A stretch of DNA of 64,000 nucleotides from Sycobia sp. Sy_11 (taxonomy: Eukaryota; Arthropoda; Insecta; Hymenoptera; Epichrysomallidae). Positions 1 through 13,100 of this stretch are shown piece by piece. How positions within the stretch are numbered: position 1 is the stretch's first letter; every line of letters starts with the position of its first letter. The stretch covers positions 939,501 through 1,003,500 of the forward strand of contig JACCIC010000152.1 in assembly GCA_018907035.1 (NCBI GenBank), read 5' to 3'. A program made the translations under genes and the position numbers. The notes beneath the pieces are model-generated. The model was not told where the DNA came from, ran no database searches, and worked only from the letters and a program-made list of their open reading frames with translations.

Positions 1-2409
1 TAGTTTCTAAACAACTATTCGATAACAAAAAAATATTATGGTATTTTGATGACTTCTGATTTAAATAGTTAATATTTATTCTGCATACAAATAATCAGTA
101 GTAAATGTTGCGCCTATAATCATATATTCTTCAAAAACAGAGAGCTTATATTGGTTAACTTCGTGTGGACAGCATGCTATAAAAAGAAAAAAGTACACAA
201 TCTAACAAATGTTTTATGGTAAACATACATATATTTGTACTTGCTAAAATATATCTTTGTTTATAGGCGTATATAATTCGACGCGTTTTTGAGGCAACGG
301 ATTTGCTCGCTTTGGCTTATGTTTCGACTGTTCATGAAGTCTGTGTAGCCCCCGATAACCTTTCGACGAGGATCCGTCGTAAACTTACAATTAAGGCCAT
401 AAATGTATGTGGCCCGTGCATGCACAAGCGATCTCGTATGTAATATAATATTAATGCGTAAACAGAGGAAGCAGTGTTTAATGACTAACATACATATTCG
501 TCGAATTAAAATTTGTGTAATTCTTAACAGAGCTTTGTCACTTGAGCTATATATACGTCATGAAAAAATACTGAAACGAAATTTCTCGAAGCAAAAATTT
601 ACAAAAATTTTTGGATCAATCTCATTATGGTTACAAATTTTACCTAAACTCAAAAAGGAACCTTTTAATTCGGGCCTATTTTCGAAAATGCGACAATAAG
701 GAAAAAAGTTTTCATTTATTTGAAGAAAATTGTGTCAAGACTCCTCGACTACCATACAACGTTGTAATATATCAAGCTAGCTCGACAGAAGAAATTTAGC
801 CTCAATCTGCAGCTATATATGTATTGCAGCTTTTACTACACAATTGAAAAATCTATGATTTGTATTTGCAAATGCCGTTGGTGGTCGAGGTATACGCATA
901 ATGAGTTATTGAATAGATTATCGTGAACTAGAAAAAGATGCCCCAATGCGGTTTTCAAGCAATGGTTTTCTATACTTATGCTGGATGACCTAGTTTGGGT
1001 TTGATTCATGGTTGAGCCTCTCGGATGTAGTAAACTTAAATGTACGTATGCAGCTCAATCATTTATCAATGATTTCTGAAAAACCAAAATGCGCAAATCT
1101 GAACGTAAGGGAAACCACCAATCAAGATCATTCGGAAATGATCAGCTAGTTAGTTTTATTAAGAATAGAAATCATAGAGTATTTAGAATAGCAACAACTA
1201 CAAGTATTGTTAAATCATAACAGTAGATAGCAAATGTAACAATTGATGTTTATAAGTATTATTATGTCAAAAAATTTTTGGTATACAGAATTAAGGCGCT
1301 TATAAACGGCGGGGTGTTAAGAACGAGTACTTAAGAATTCCACTGCATATTTCGAGATCTTAGAGTCTCAAAATTTACATTGAAAATCAAAAGAATGTTA
1401 GTCTAGTAAAGGCATAGAATTTGTTCGAAATTTGTGAGAAATAACTCGACGTTATTTAACAAATAATTAGATATTTAGCCATTATATTTTTTTACGAATG
1501 CATTCTCAAGAATTATTCTAGCCTGGATAATATTGAAGAATATTATATCATTGAAGAAAGTGAAAATAATGAAGGATATTTGAACAAACACAATAAAAAA
1601 ATTTGATTGTTTGTTTTGTCAAAATTTCAAGTGGAAATAGTGTTTATTCAACTTTAAAGTCAATGTTCTCGGCGTATTTAAAATACAGTTTTTAATTAAT
1701 TTCTCGCAGGCTTCGAATTCATGTTTGTTTTGACACTCGAGAACGATCGCGTGATTCTAAGAATATTTTATACACGGAAAAAATTCAAATCATGTGAATT
1801 TCCGAGACAGTATGTTCTAATAAATTAGATTGAGGAAAATAAAATCATATTTACGGTTAAATAGAACATCTTTTGTAAAATTCTAGATTTTTCATGGTTT
1901 CATCTATAGAATAACAATGCATTATCCATATTATGCAAAACAAGTGTGATTTTTATTTTTATTTTTATTTCTTAATATAATAATATAAAGTATATTAAAA
2001 TAGAGAGAGCGAGAGACAAGAATATTTTACTGTAGTTGGCTTTCTTCTCGCTTTTTCACGCGGAGCAAAATAGATCCAAATTTAGAAAGACTGGAAGGGA
2101 AGCGGCCCGGCGATTCGAGCAAGTTTACAAATGAAACTCTGGAACAAGTTAGTTGTAAAAGAGACGTGAAAATTTGATTAATCAAAAAATTATTTAAAAT
2201 ATCACACTTTTGCTTGTTAGATCGTTTTTATCGTTTTTTCCTCAAAAAGACGAAATATTAGAAATAAATGGATTAAATTAAAATTAAATATTGTCTAGAC
2301 AATAGATAGAAATGTTTTTCAAGGGATGACTTATTTGAATAAAATATATTTGTAATTATAAATAGTTAAAAGTATTTTGTATAAATATCTATATGCGCCC
2401 AAAAGTATA
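1..2409. other. AT-rich intergenic DNA, no gene seen
   Basis: Only short chance reading frames occur. One minus-strand frame at 261-491 ends in a slightly more protein-like stretch (FTTDPRRKVIGGYTDFMN) that I do not recognise. The segment 1715-2125 resembles a repeat near 61.6-62.1 kb and is listed separately. Confidence 0.6.
1715..2125. repeat. Dispersed repeat, partial copy A
   Basis: Bases 1722-1764 match 61571-61613 at 34 of 43 positions by eye, sharing TGTTTGTTTT and ACTCGAG. A second block near 2060-2084 (GGAGCAAAATAGATCCAAAT) resembles one near 62104-62128. The blocks are in the same order and orientation in both places, which suggests one old repeat family. No coding potential was seen. 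Confidence 0.5.
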
Positions 2410-4462
2410 TCACTGTCTTATACTTCCAGGATAGACAATTGATTTATGTTTATGACACTCGTGAGCGTAGTAATGGCAGTTTACTAACTCGAATTTCCTA
2501 TTTAAGCATATGCGAACTTCTAAAAGATATTGAATGTCTTCATCAACCTAAAAAAATAACGCATGAATATAACGCTACAGTTTCTTTTTGTTGTTTTTCT
2601 TCAAATTGTCTATGTTCGACTTATACCTGATCCGGAACGCATTTGAATGATAGTACTGTATGTAAATACTCGTTGAGGGCAGCGGCCACGCTATAATAAC
2701 TATATTTTCCGCTTGGAATGATTTTATATCTACCAAGTATTATCCCTATGTTGTACGCGTTCAGCTTGTCCATGGCTAACGTAAAGTAATCGGACACAGA
2801 ATCGGAAATACAGGACCCGTGCACATTGAACTCTGTCTCCCAAGTGTCCTCCTCCGTTTTATTCGGCGACAATGATGGCCAGTGCCTTTGCAGATCCTGC
2901 CTGAAGGTCTCGTCTAATTCCTCGTTGTGATACCTCACTCGTGTCCCGGAACCATCGTCACATAAAGTAGGTGGCGGACCGTTAAATTTAATTGGCCAAA
3001 GTCCGTGCACGATCCACCTTTGGGCTTGGAATACCACCAAATGTTGATTTATGTACTCTATCCAATGATCGACACTGCTAGTATCATTTCCCATCTTGTT
3101 CCGTTCTTGAATGAACGAGCTTACGGGACAGTGTTGAGAAAATATAATTTGATCATAGTCGCCCAGTACACTGAAAATTTTTTATTTATTTGTTATCGAT
3201 ACAATATAAATATAATACAAAGCATACATGATGAAATGAAACGAACAACATCGGCTACTGCTATTTAGAGTCTTAAAATTAGTACAAAATATAATACGTT
3301 TATTATATATTTTAAAGAAATGAATACAGACAGAGAACAAGATTCAATTCAATACTTAAAGATTATTATATATTGTCAGAACATAAAATTTATCCATTTA
3401 AATTTTAACATCATTAGATTGTTGTATGTAGTTACTTTTTGACAGAGTAATAACTTGAATTGAAATAATTCACATTCGAAACTATAGCAACAGAACTACT
3501 GAATATTAAAAAATTCTTAATTTTTTTATTTTATAATTTTTATTTTTTCATAAAAACTTTTAAAATATATAATTATAATTTTACGTTGATAGTTTCTCTA
3601 GTGTTCTTATATACTTCAGTCTGACTCTTATACGTTCGTTTTTCTCACGATGATGTCTATTCATTTTTAACAGACCTCTTCAATTTATTGTTTTTATCTT
3701 AATAATCTACTTATAGAAAAGAGCATTAAGATAAAGAACACATTTTTGGCTAAAAGAAAAGAACCAAATGTTTCTATGTTTACAAGACTTGGAAAACTTC
3801 ACCCTCAATAATAATAAATAAAATATTAATACGCGTCTGTAGTTATTCAGTTAGCAGTCAGAAATTACACCTCATGCATAATTTTATGGCTAGCCCATAT
3901 TCTCGTACTTCCTTAATATTAATTTATTACTTAGAACATTAATAAATAATCATAAGAAAATAGATTCTCTTAATGTTCAACAAAAAGAAAACTTAGTCTA
4001 TATTTTTTACAGGACGGATAAATTTCTACGTATCTTACATTGCTAAATCCAATGTAAAATAAAATTATAATATAGTTCAATTACTTTTCGAACCATACAT
4101 TTAATAATTTATTTTTTTTTTGCATTTAAAAGTAATGGAAAGTGATCTATAAATTTTACTAAACATTTGAATTTTACAGATAAATATACATCAAAAACTA
4201 TTACAATGGAAAACTAAATCAAGCCAGCCTGAATAAAATTTTCAGTAACATTTGACTATTAATAAGTCTTTAATTTACAGAAAGAGAAGCATGAAAAAAG
4301 CATAGAAATATCAAGTGCATTGGTATTTCTCTGAAAAAATCAATATATTTTTTTTGTGAAACTATGGAATTATTGTTGATATTTATAAAAAATTTCAGTT
4401 AGTTACCTTCCATCGATATGTCGGCAAACTATAATATAAAATCCTATTATGTATCTTAACAT
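2410..4462 (-). CDS. RNase T2 family secreted protein, copy 1 (3 exons)
   Basis: Exons on the minus strand: 4407-4462, 2627-3170 and 2410-2547. Introns (1236 and 79 bp) have GT-AG ends; the first is in phase 2, the second in phase 0. The product is 245 residues, normal for the family. Residues 1-18 form a hydrophobic signal peptide beginning MLRYIIGFYIIV. DYDQIIF (23-29) matches the family's N-terminal strand. WIVHGLWP (71-78) is active-site motif 1 with catalytic His74. TEFNVHGSC (131-139) is motif 2 with Glu132 and His136. There is an NKT glycosylation sequon at 122, and the C-terminal Cys region reads EVRICL...LVNC. RNase T2 enzymes cleave RNA in secretory or lysosomal compartments or outside the cell. 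Oddities: motif 2 has Thr131 and Val135 where the family has His and Lys, and the early Q-x-W-P motif reads QHCP, adding a cysteine. Exon structure is inferred from splice signals and from the two paralogs. I see no canonical poly(A) signal just downstream. Confidence 0.88.
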
Positions 4463-7400
4463 TTTCGAACAGATATCCTCTAAGACTAAAATTGTTTCAA
4501 ATGTACTATTTTCGAACTGAAAAAAATGGAATTGATAATATAAATTGATCGTAAATGAGAAAAATAACTGAATCAGAACTTCAGAGTCACGTTGAGCTGC
4601 ATAAAGTCAATGGATGAACAACGAAACTGTTATTAAATTTTCTATGATGTCTATATAATTCTTTAATTATAAAAAGAAATCGTCCATTATGTAGAACAAT
4701 GGTATGCAGATTAAAGATAAAATAATTATTGAAACAATTCAAGGCTGAATACAACAAAAATCTTGTAATATAAAAGCAGTACTTTAAATTATTTCTTCTT
4801 TAAATAAGCCTTCTCTTCTTAGCATGTATAGATATTTCAATATAACATGAACAAGACTATCATACTTTCCTAAAACATTTCACGTAACTTTTTTTTGACT
4901 CTAAGAACAGCCAATAATCCTACTAAAATTTGGTTAAAATTTTATTAATAAAAAATAAAATTATTATGATCAAAGACAAAAGTATGAATTACAATATCTT
5001 ATCTTAAAGTACGAGACCAATAGGAATAAATTATTTACAGAGAAAATTGTCACCGTATCGTAACTTTTCTTATTCCGTATGAACACAAGAGATTTGAACT
5101 GTCATGCCATTTAGTCCGGGCTCATAGAAGAGATCCTGTAACAGATTTTTTGTGTGCTGCTATAACAGGTTGTAACAACTTCAAGGTCGTCTCGGTGATT
5201 TGGTGTTACTTTATCTTTTTACCAGTATCCTGAGTTAATTTTTCGAGGTTAATAGGCTCAAACGTTGTTGTTTCCACAATAAGGCCCATCTCTCGACAAA
5301 GATGATTATTTTTTGAGCAAATAAAATAAATTTTACCCTGTAAACTAGCCATTTGTTTACAATTTCATTGAATTTAAACAATAAGTAATAATGTATTTAG
5401 GTAGCAAGAACGAAGGTAGAGTAATTTCAGTAAAATTTGTGACCTACGACCAGGACCTTCTCCTTGTCTGTAGCTTTATAAAGGAAATAAATTCTAGAAA
5501 TAATACATAAATGTAGAGGTCTACGGTGGCTCGATCGCTATAACGAAGGACTAGTATAATTCGTTTTCAAGTCCCAGTCTTAACCGATTAATAGAAGCGC
5601 CGCAATAAAAATTTACGATTGTACTTTGTTTAAAAACACACCAGAATTTGGAGGAATAAATTACATTAAGCAATAAAAAAATAATAACAAGAATAAACCA
5701 ACATTTTCTTAATTTAATACATAAATTCGTAAATAATTTTTATGACGGTAAATTAAATCAAAGTTACTTTCAATAATGTACTTAATGGTTCATCGATATA
5801 AATTTTCTTGAAGTTAAATAAAAGTAATAATAAGTATTCAAAAATTTAAAGCAAAGTTTTTGTTATCATTAAGAAATAAAATTTATAACTGACAAGTGGA
5901 GTTTACAGAAGAAGCAATTCTCACCAGAAGGAAAAATATATTAATTGTACATAAAAATGTATCTCTGTATCAGTATTTTAGTCCGTGGGGCATCTATTCC
6001 GTTAACTTTGTATTCATTAGTATTATTTCCTGTTAATTTTTTATTTTTACTGATATTCCAAAATATACTTGGTTGAAATATTATATTATTTGCAAAAATA
6101 TTTGAGAATAAAATTACTGTACTAAACTATTTTTTAATTTAATTTATATAAAAAAACATTATTGTTTTCCAAAGTATATATAAATCATTAAAAAAATCAT
6201 ACAAATTAATAAATTTATAAAAATAAATTAGAAGAAAATCAAAATTAATTTAAAATTTTCTACTGGTATGCTGAATCTACTTCTGTATTAATAAATATAT
6301 ACATCTACATATCAAACTCATAATATTTTATTATAAAGACAGCTAGGCTGACTTGTATTAAAATAATTATTAAAAAAAATTATTCTATTAATTTATATAT
6401 AAATTACTTTTCTTTGATATGACATAAAATTACAATAATTCTTATTAAATTCTTTATTGACTGTTGCACTCTTTATCTCAAACAGAAAGAAAACTCTAAT
6501 AAAAAACCAAAAGCTTCAAAATAACCTTAACATTTTTTTCAATATTCCAAAAGAAAAACAAATAAATTTCTAAGAATTTCAAATTCTAATATTTCTTCAT
6601 ATTTATATTATATCCTTAACTATTATTTTTCCATTAATATATAATTTGTTTTAGATCTTGAACTAGGAAATCTCAGAAACGGCTATTGTTAAAAAATTGT
6701 AAAAAACAACTGTAATGTATATTATATTTATATAAAAAATTATAGATGCATAAGAGGAAGATTTGAATTAAATAACTTTCTTTTTTTTGTACTATATAAT
6801 TTTTTTTTTTTAATTATTTCAATGAATTGAATACTTTTCCTGTTTTCTATCTCTCTGAAATAAGGGGAGCAGATAATGGCGAATTTAATAAGAAAAATTA
6901 GAGTTTTATGAAATATCGAAGAAAAATCATTTTTATATAAATTAATAGAATAGTTTTCATTTAATAATTTTTCTAAAACTAGTGCGCCTAACTGTGTGCT
7001 TATAATAAAATTAGCATCTCCCGCATAAGCTTCTCTCGAGATATTAATGTAAACTATTTATTAAACAGTTAAATAATAACTATGTAAAATAAATTCGATG
7101 TATGAATGTATATTCCTATAGATAATTTTGTTCTGTGATTATATTTCTGAACAAAAAATCAACTATTTTGTCTCGGGACCCACCTAAAGCATTGTTTTTC
7201 AAAATTTGTAGAATTGTATTTTTTAGGGTGGGATACGATAATAATGGCTTTATTGAAAATTATCAACAAGAGGCATGAAAAACGATCACTCAGTGAGTAG
7301 AGGAAACAGCCTTTGAAATCGACATACAATACTGTGACATACATAATACAAAAATAAAATGCTAAAATGTTATCTATTATACAATCTATCTAATTTAGCA

Positions 7401-7966
7401 TGGCAGAGGCTATACACAAATGTTGCTGATTGGGGTCCACAATAAGTTAAACCTTTTCTTGTTACTAAATACTGACTGCCTAAGTCAAAATGAAGAGAAA
7501 AAAAGTCGATCAGCACACACGCACAAAGATCGTACATGCAAATTGATCCACAGGTACTGAGGCCGATATGGAAGATTGAATCGAAAAAAAAAACTTTTTG
7601 TGCTCTTTCTATTTTGCTCAGTTGGGAGGAAAAGTGGCGTTTTGCTGCCTCTAAAACAGTCGCAGAAAACGATATTTTTATCTACAATGAAATAAGTCTG
7701 AATTGATTCTTATGTTAATTTTCTATACATTATGAAAATATGGCAATATATTATGTACACTTAAGGAGAAACAGAAGAAAAGCCATGTGTTTCGACATAG
7801 AATCATTTCTTTCGAGATATAATGAGACATGCTATAGGTTTTTACACAAAAAGCTTTTTAATTTTATAGCATAAATTATAACATTATCTAATTATTAAAA
7901 ATATTATATTTTTAAAGAAAGTTAGAATGGAACTCTTTTGCTTCGAGAATAAGTAATTAGTTTCTT
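4463..7966. other. AT-rich spacer between RNase copies
   Basis: Very AT-rich with no recognisable gene. It holds one decayed minus-strand reading frame (5140-5340, listed separately). The rest shows no clear repeat or coding structure. Confidence 0.6.
5065..5340 (-). pseudogene. Possible decayed coding fragment, unidentified
   Basis: On the minus strand a frame is open for more than 40 codons in very AT-rich DNA, including SKNNHLCREMGLIVETTTF and EPINLEKLTQDTGKK. After a stop the same frame continues with ITETTLKLLQPVIAAHKKS and, past a second stop, ARTKWHDSSNLL. Composition and continuity suggest an old coding or transposon fragment. I do not recognise the family, and chance cannot be excluded. 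Confidence 0.22.
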
Positions 7967-8600
7967 TCAAATACAGTCATGGTTTAAGTAGTTGCAATTT
8001 ATCAAATTGAATCGTTCATCGAAGTATACGTGAACTTCCAAAAGATATTTAATCTCTTCATTATCCTAAAAAAGGAAATTATGTAATACAAAATAAAATA
8101 ATAAATAAAATCATTTATCATAATTTCATTTAGACCTGATCTGAATATCATCTTATGTATATTTCTGAAATGAGGTTGATGTCAATAGAATTAGCGGTAT
8201 GGAAATATTTATACTTTCCATCTGGAAAGATTTTGGAAAGAATAGTCGCATCGATGTAATCGGATACAGAATTGTAAATCCAGGATCAGTGTATTATACA
8301 TTAAACTCTGTCTCCCAAATTTTTTCTCCTATTTTATGCCGTATGATAGGGGACTAGTATTCTTTTAATTAGCAAAAGACATATCTTACTGTTGTTCGCA
8401 ATGAATTTGTACATAACGTAGGCGACGAAGCACTAAATTTTATGAGCCAACGTATACGTATGATCCAATTATCAGGTTCAAATACCACCAAATGTTCACT
8501 TACATACCTCAATAGATCAGTGATTGTCTTGTTGTTGTATGGATTTCTAATCTATTTGCGAATAAACGAGACTACAGGAATAACTAAAGGAATCTAATAA
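7967..8600 (-). pseudogene. Broken RNase T2 copy (pseudogene)
   Basis: This sits between copies 1 and 2 on the same strand. The last exon, 7967-8065, is still open after a T-rich acceptor. It reads YLLEVHVYFDERFNLINC, with a stop after HDCI, about 13 residues early. The second exon, 8136 to about 8600, is recognisable by its donor (CAG|GTCTA) and by segments such as WETEFNV and KFSASSPTLC, but it has frameshifts and stops. At active-site motif 1 the HGLWP stretch has become an Arg-rich non-motif (IIRIRWL), so the catalytic His is lost. At motif 2 an insertion brings in a stop right after NV. I found no signal-peptide exon upstream. The order and shared exon borders indicate tandem duplication followed by decay. 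Confidence 0.85.
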
Positions 8601-9162
8601 TTTCATAGATGCTTACAAAGCCTCTCAAATGGCAGTATAAATAATATACTAGATTTTGTGGAATGTCACTGTCCCTCTCTAAATTTAAATGTACAACGAA
8701 AATTAAATTCAAATTCAACAATATACACTATCCAATATATAGCTATAATGTTTTTGTATGACTTAGACAATTGCAAAATAGGTGTCAAGATAAATCTTCA
8801 TTTTCTACCAATAAAGAAAATGTTTTTTGCATTTGAATAACAAAAAGTAGAAACGTATCAGATTGTAAAAAGCAAACAAAGCAGTTACGTATCAGGTTTT
8901 ATTGGCTCCCCTCTGATCACTGTACTACCTGTAGTATTATTGCCAATACTTTCACTGAAAAGCATATGTAACAGAAAACAACAAAATCGAGGGACAATAT
9001 TACATTTCTAAACTATTCTAACGAGTCCGATTAACTCTGGTTTTATAATCAAAGCCTTAAACATATTTGAATAGTGTTCATTAATCGATTAAAATTAGGT
9101 CACTAAAATTTGGCTTATTCTTTGACTAGAATAGATATTCTCGACGACCTATATTGTGACTG

Positions 9163-9167
<5 letters not shown>

Positions 9168-9212
<45 letters not shown>
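9168..9212. repeat. (TA)n microsatellite
   Basis: Pure alternating TA of about 45 bp in the spacer between the pseudogene and copy 2. Confidence 0.97.
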
Positions 9213-9218
<6 letters not shown>

Positions 9219-11159
9219 TCAGATATTGGCCATATTGTTTGACCATAATGCCCATTGCTGATAAACACAGAGATGTTAAAAAATCTATTTAAATTAAATA
9301 TACATAGCCAAGGAAAATAGCTCTCTCTTATTAAAGGTGCCAAACGTTCCAGTGCGTGAATAGATATTGGATTTCTTAACAAATTGTAATTTCACTGTAT
9401 AAAATTCGTAAAAACTTCTGTCTCGGTTCATAAATGCTAAATAATTAAAATGGCTAGATTTAAATACATACGACTATAAATATTTTAAATTGATTAAATA
9501 TGTTTTGTTCTATTAATTCGTCAGAAACTATTTAAATCATGATTATGCACAATCATTGATATTAAAATTATTTAATATCTTATATTACATCGACATTGTT
9601 GAAGAGAAAGAAGTCAAAAAGCTAGAACATGCTCTAACATTTTTAATAAATATCCTCTATTTTATAATATTATAATTTCTTGCGCCATTATTTACTTTTT
9701 CTCTGAATTTATTAACGATTTTAATAAAGATTTACTGAACGCAGATTATTTTTTTAAAGAAGAATTTTGGAAAGAAGCAACGCCAAAACAGAACCTTGAC
9801 GGATTTCCGATGTTCTGTCGATCGGTGAACTTGACCTTGATCATTAACGCTGTTTCAAGATCGGATATACTTTCGAAATAGAATACCCTACCTTTGGCAC
9901 CGGTTTCGAGAAAACCGAAGTTTAAAAAAACTACCGCAGTGTTCTGCCAATCCTAAATTACGTATCACCAGTAATTGTGTGAATTATACCTAAAAAAAAA
10001 ATTTATTATCGAATGTAGGCACATTTGAACTTCTTATTCGAAAATGTTCCGATCACATTTATTCTTCTTTTAATTGAAAATCAGAAGTAGAAGATACAAT
10101 GTAATAAAATGTACTTGACTTTAAGATCAAAATCAAGGTCAACACTGAATAAGACGCTGTAACTTTTACAATTTTCGTTTGCGTTATTTTTTCCGATAAT
10201 GTTCTCACGACAACATAAACAATCATTGTCATACTTTTGGAAATGTTTGTAGATATACACGTCTAAAGAATCCGTTGAAGTCTACTACAAATAAAACATA
10301 GACAAATAATAAAATATTTGAGTAAATATAAAACTAATTATACAGCATGAGCAAAAGTTTAACAAAATCTTTACAATGTGGAGGAGAACTCTAAAAAAGT
10401 GTTGCAGTGTTTGGTGATAGCTGAACAAGTTTTTTATTGCAAATGTACCATAATATTGTTATGAATAAAATGAAAATAAGTATGATTGATACAGATGAAT
10501 ATTTAACAGCCATTTGTTAATATTCATAAATAATATTAAATTATTTTTCATTCAGAGGAAATGTTTGCATCCGGCAACGTCTATAGGTATATTATTAAGC
10601 ATAAACTATTATGCGTGTAAAGCGAGTTCATTCGCTATTCAAAAAGCTACTCCAATCATTTAGTAAATTTTTATGTTGAGCATACATGATAAATATGCAT
10701 CACCGAAAAAAGACACCATTCCCCAGGTACCGCTAGAAAATACAAGATCTAGAGTAGATGTTTGCCGGTAATTTCCGAGACAAATCTTTGGTCACAATGG
10801 TATCAATTAATAATACATCAATAAATTATAAGTGCAAGAATTTTATTTGTTCATATATGATAGTTCAAATACGTTATACATATGTATCTACATATTCATC
10901 TGATAAAATAGCATTTATATGGTAAAAGTAAATAAATTAAAAATATTGAATCAAGAGAATTAATAATATAATAATTTAAATAAATTAAAACTTTCATATA
11001 GATGAATTGTGTGCAAATCGTTGATTGTAAGCCGTAAGAATTGAACGAATATGACATTATTTGTTAAGCACAAACAGTTAACTTCTATAAATTAAAATTG
11101 TAATTTTGAAATAGTAACAAACGTGTTTATCGCTGGGTAGATTAAAATCATATTTAAGC

Positions 11160-11370
11160 CCTAACCACAGTAAGAGAGCGAATGGAAGAGTTTGTTTTGT
11201 AAAGAACAACGACTCTCCTCCTTTGACTTCTCTCCCCTAAAAAGATAAATTTCTTCGAAAATCTTCGAAGGGCACGTCCGAAACCATATAAATATAAGCC
11301 CGTTTAAGTCGAAATATACTGCCCATTTGAATTTCATTAAATTGAGCTAGCGATAATTTTTCGGACGTAA
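11160..11370 (+). promoter_or_regulatory. Possible solo LTR or core promoter fragment
   Basis: A less AT-rich patch with a TATA-like ATATAAATATAAG at about 11287 and an initiator-like TACTGCCC about 30 bp downstream. Two perfect 10-bp inverted arms, ACGTCCGAAA and TTTCGGACGT, flank this core at about 11274 and 11358. No paired LTR, primer-binding site or polymerase gene was found, so this is only a suggestion. Confidence 0.22.
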
Positions 11371-12539
11371 TTTTTTTCTCGTTAATTTTTCAAAATTAGT
11401 TTTTTTTTTACTTTTTTGGACTTGGTTTTTCTATATTTGGCGCTTAGTTTGATTTTTCGTCTTTTTCCTTTAGGTTTATTAAATAAGAACAAATTAATTA
11501 AGATTTTGTCGGTCATATTACGAGGCGGGTTAAAATACAAGGTTGTGTCATTGCACAATACTGTACCGAAAGCCATTCCTTTGGAGGTATTATAAGACAA
11601 ACTACACATCGGATTGAGCTAGGTGGTGGGATTGTATTTTGACGCTATCCTAAATTGTGTCATTTGTGCTTGTTCTGGATTTGGACAAAACTTCACTGGT
11701 CTTTCGTGGTAGTAAATAGGTGCGCAATGAATCGGGTTGTCATTCTTTTAACAATGAGAAACAATAAGCGAAGCGAGACAGTCTTGTAGGAAGCACACAA
11801 TGTAATTTAAAAAACGTTTTATCGCATAATATTTGCTTACATATATTTTAAGAGCAGTATCAAATAAGGTTTTAGATAGTTAAAAGAAAGCAAATAATGA
11901 AAACAAAAAAAAAATAAATAAAAAAAGATAATAGGTACAATGTTCAATTGAAAATTAACATCGAAAAATAAATACGTATTTTAATAGCAAATCATCAAAT
12001 TTGGAGGAAAACATTTTTTGTTGACAGCTCTATTGCGAATCTAGAAGTTTATAATATACTAAGAAATAGGCTATCGCGTTCCCATAACAGTTTATGACAA
12101 TCATATGACACCTATTAATCATTAGATATAGTCGTAATGTGAAAGTTAATTTTTCAATTTATTGTATAAAATTTTGTAGTTCGGATTTATAGTCAAGCAG
12201 ATTGAGATTTAATGATTAATTTACAGACACGTAAACTGAAATATAATCAATAAACGTATGTACATTATTATGAGGCTTTAAATTAATTATCATGTTAATT
12301 ACTACGTTCAAGCTGTTTTCGAATAATAGAAATTTTCTTCAATAGTCTAGGTCGCTTCACCGACATAATAATTATAACTAGATATTTAAGCGTTTTCCAT
12401 TATCAACCAAATGATTCAAATGTATGAAAATTTCAGAGAATTATGACGTAAAGTATAATTATGTTCTTTATCTTTCAATTGATTCAATCATTAAATTTCG
12501 TAGCTTCGTTCCATTCCTCTTCATTTAAAATTATATAAA

Positions 12540-13100
12540 ATTAAACATGTTGTCCTATGAAATCGGCTCAACGTTCCCCGACGTTTCCTGTGAGGTTTAA
12601 GGGAGATAAACGTGACCTTTGATTCAATTATGGAGCCGTTTCCGTACGGCAGAAGGATCACGGGGAGAAATGCCATTTCTAGATTGTTCGCGACCGAATC
12701 AGGACCGGGTGAATGGAGCGCCCAATACCAACCCATTGACTCTCGTCTGTTGGGATTGAAGTCGGCCACCCTTAATCGAGAATCTTTGTTGCTTCTCGAT
12801 ACTCGTCGAGAGTAAGAGGTCGTGGAAGACGAACGCAGACCCGTCCTTGGCCGGAAAAACACGATTCCGATAATCGTAAGCGATCCCCCCTTCGTCTTTT
12901 CCTCCGTTTGGACCTTCGTGGAGCCGTTTGGGCTTCGTTGAGCCCGCTGATGCTTCAAGTCTCCAGGTTGTCCTTGTTCATTTTTTCCTGTAGAGTAGGA
13001 TCGATATCCACTCCTGAACAGGGATGTTGCCTTTTGTGCCAAACGCTCCCATCGTCACTTCGCCCTGATTGACCGATTGGAACTCTGACCGAGTGTGGAA
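12540..13100. other. GC-richer island with a 173-codon open frame
   Basis: This block stands out sharply from its AT-rich flanks. The minus-strand frame 12521-13042 stays open, but its product is dominated by Ser, Arg and Gly with no recognisable domain, and both strands are fairly open. It is more likely an inserted repeat fragment, for example part of a retrotransposon, than a gene. Confidence 0.3.
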
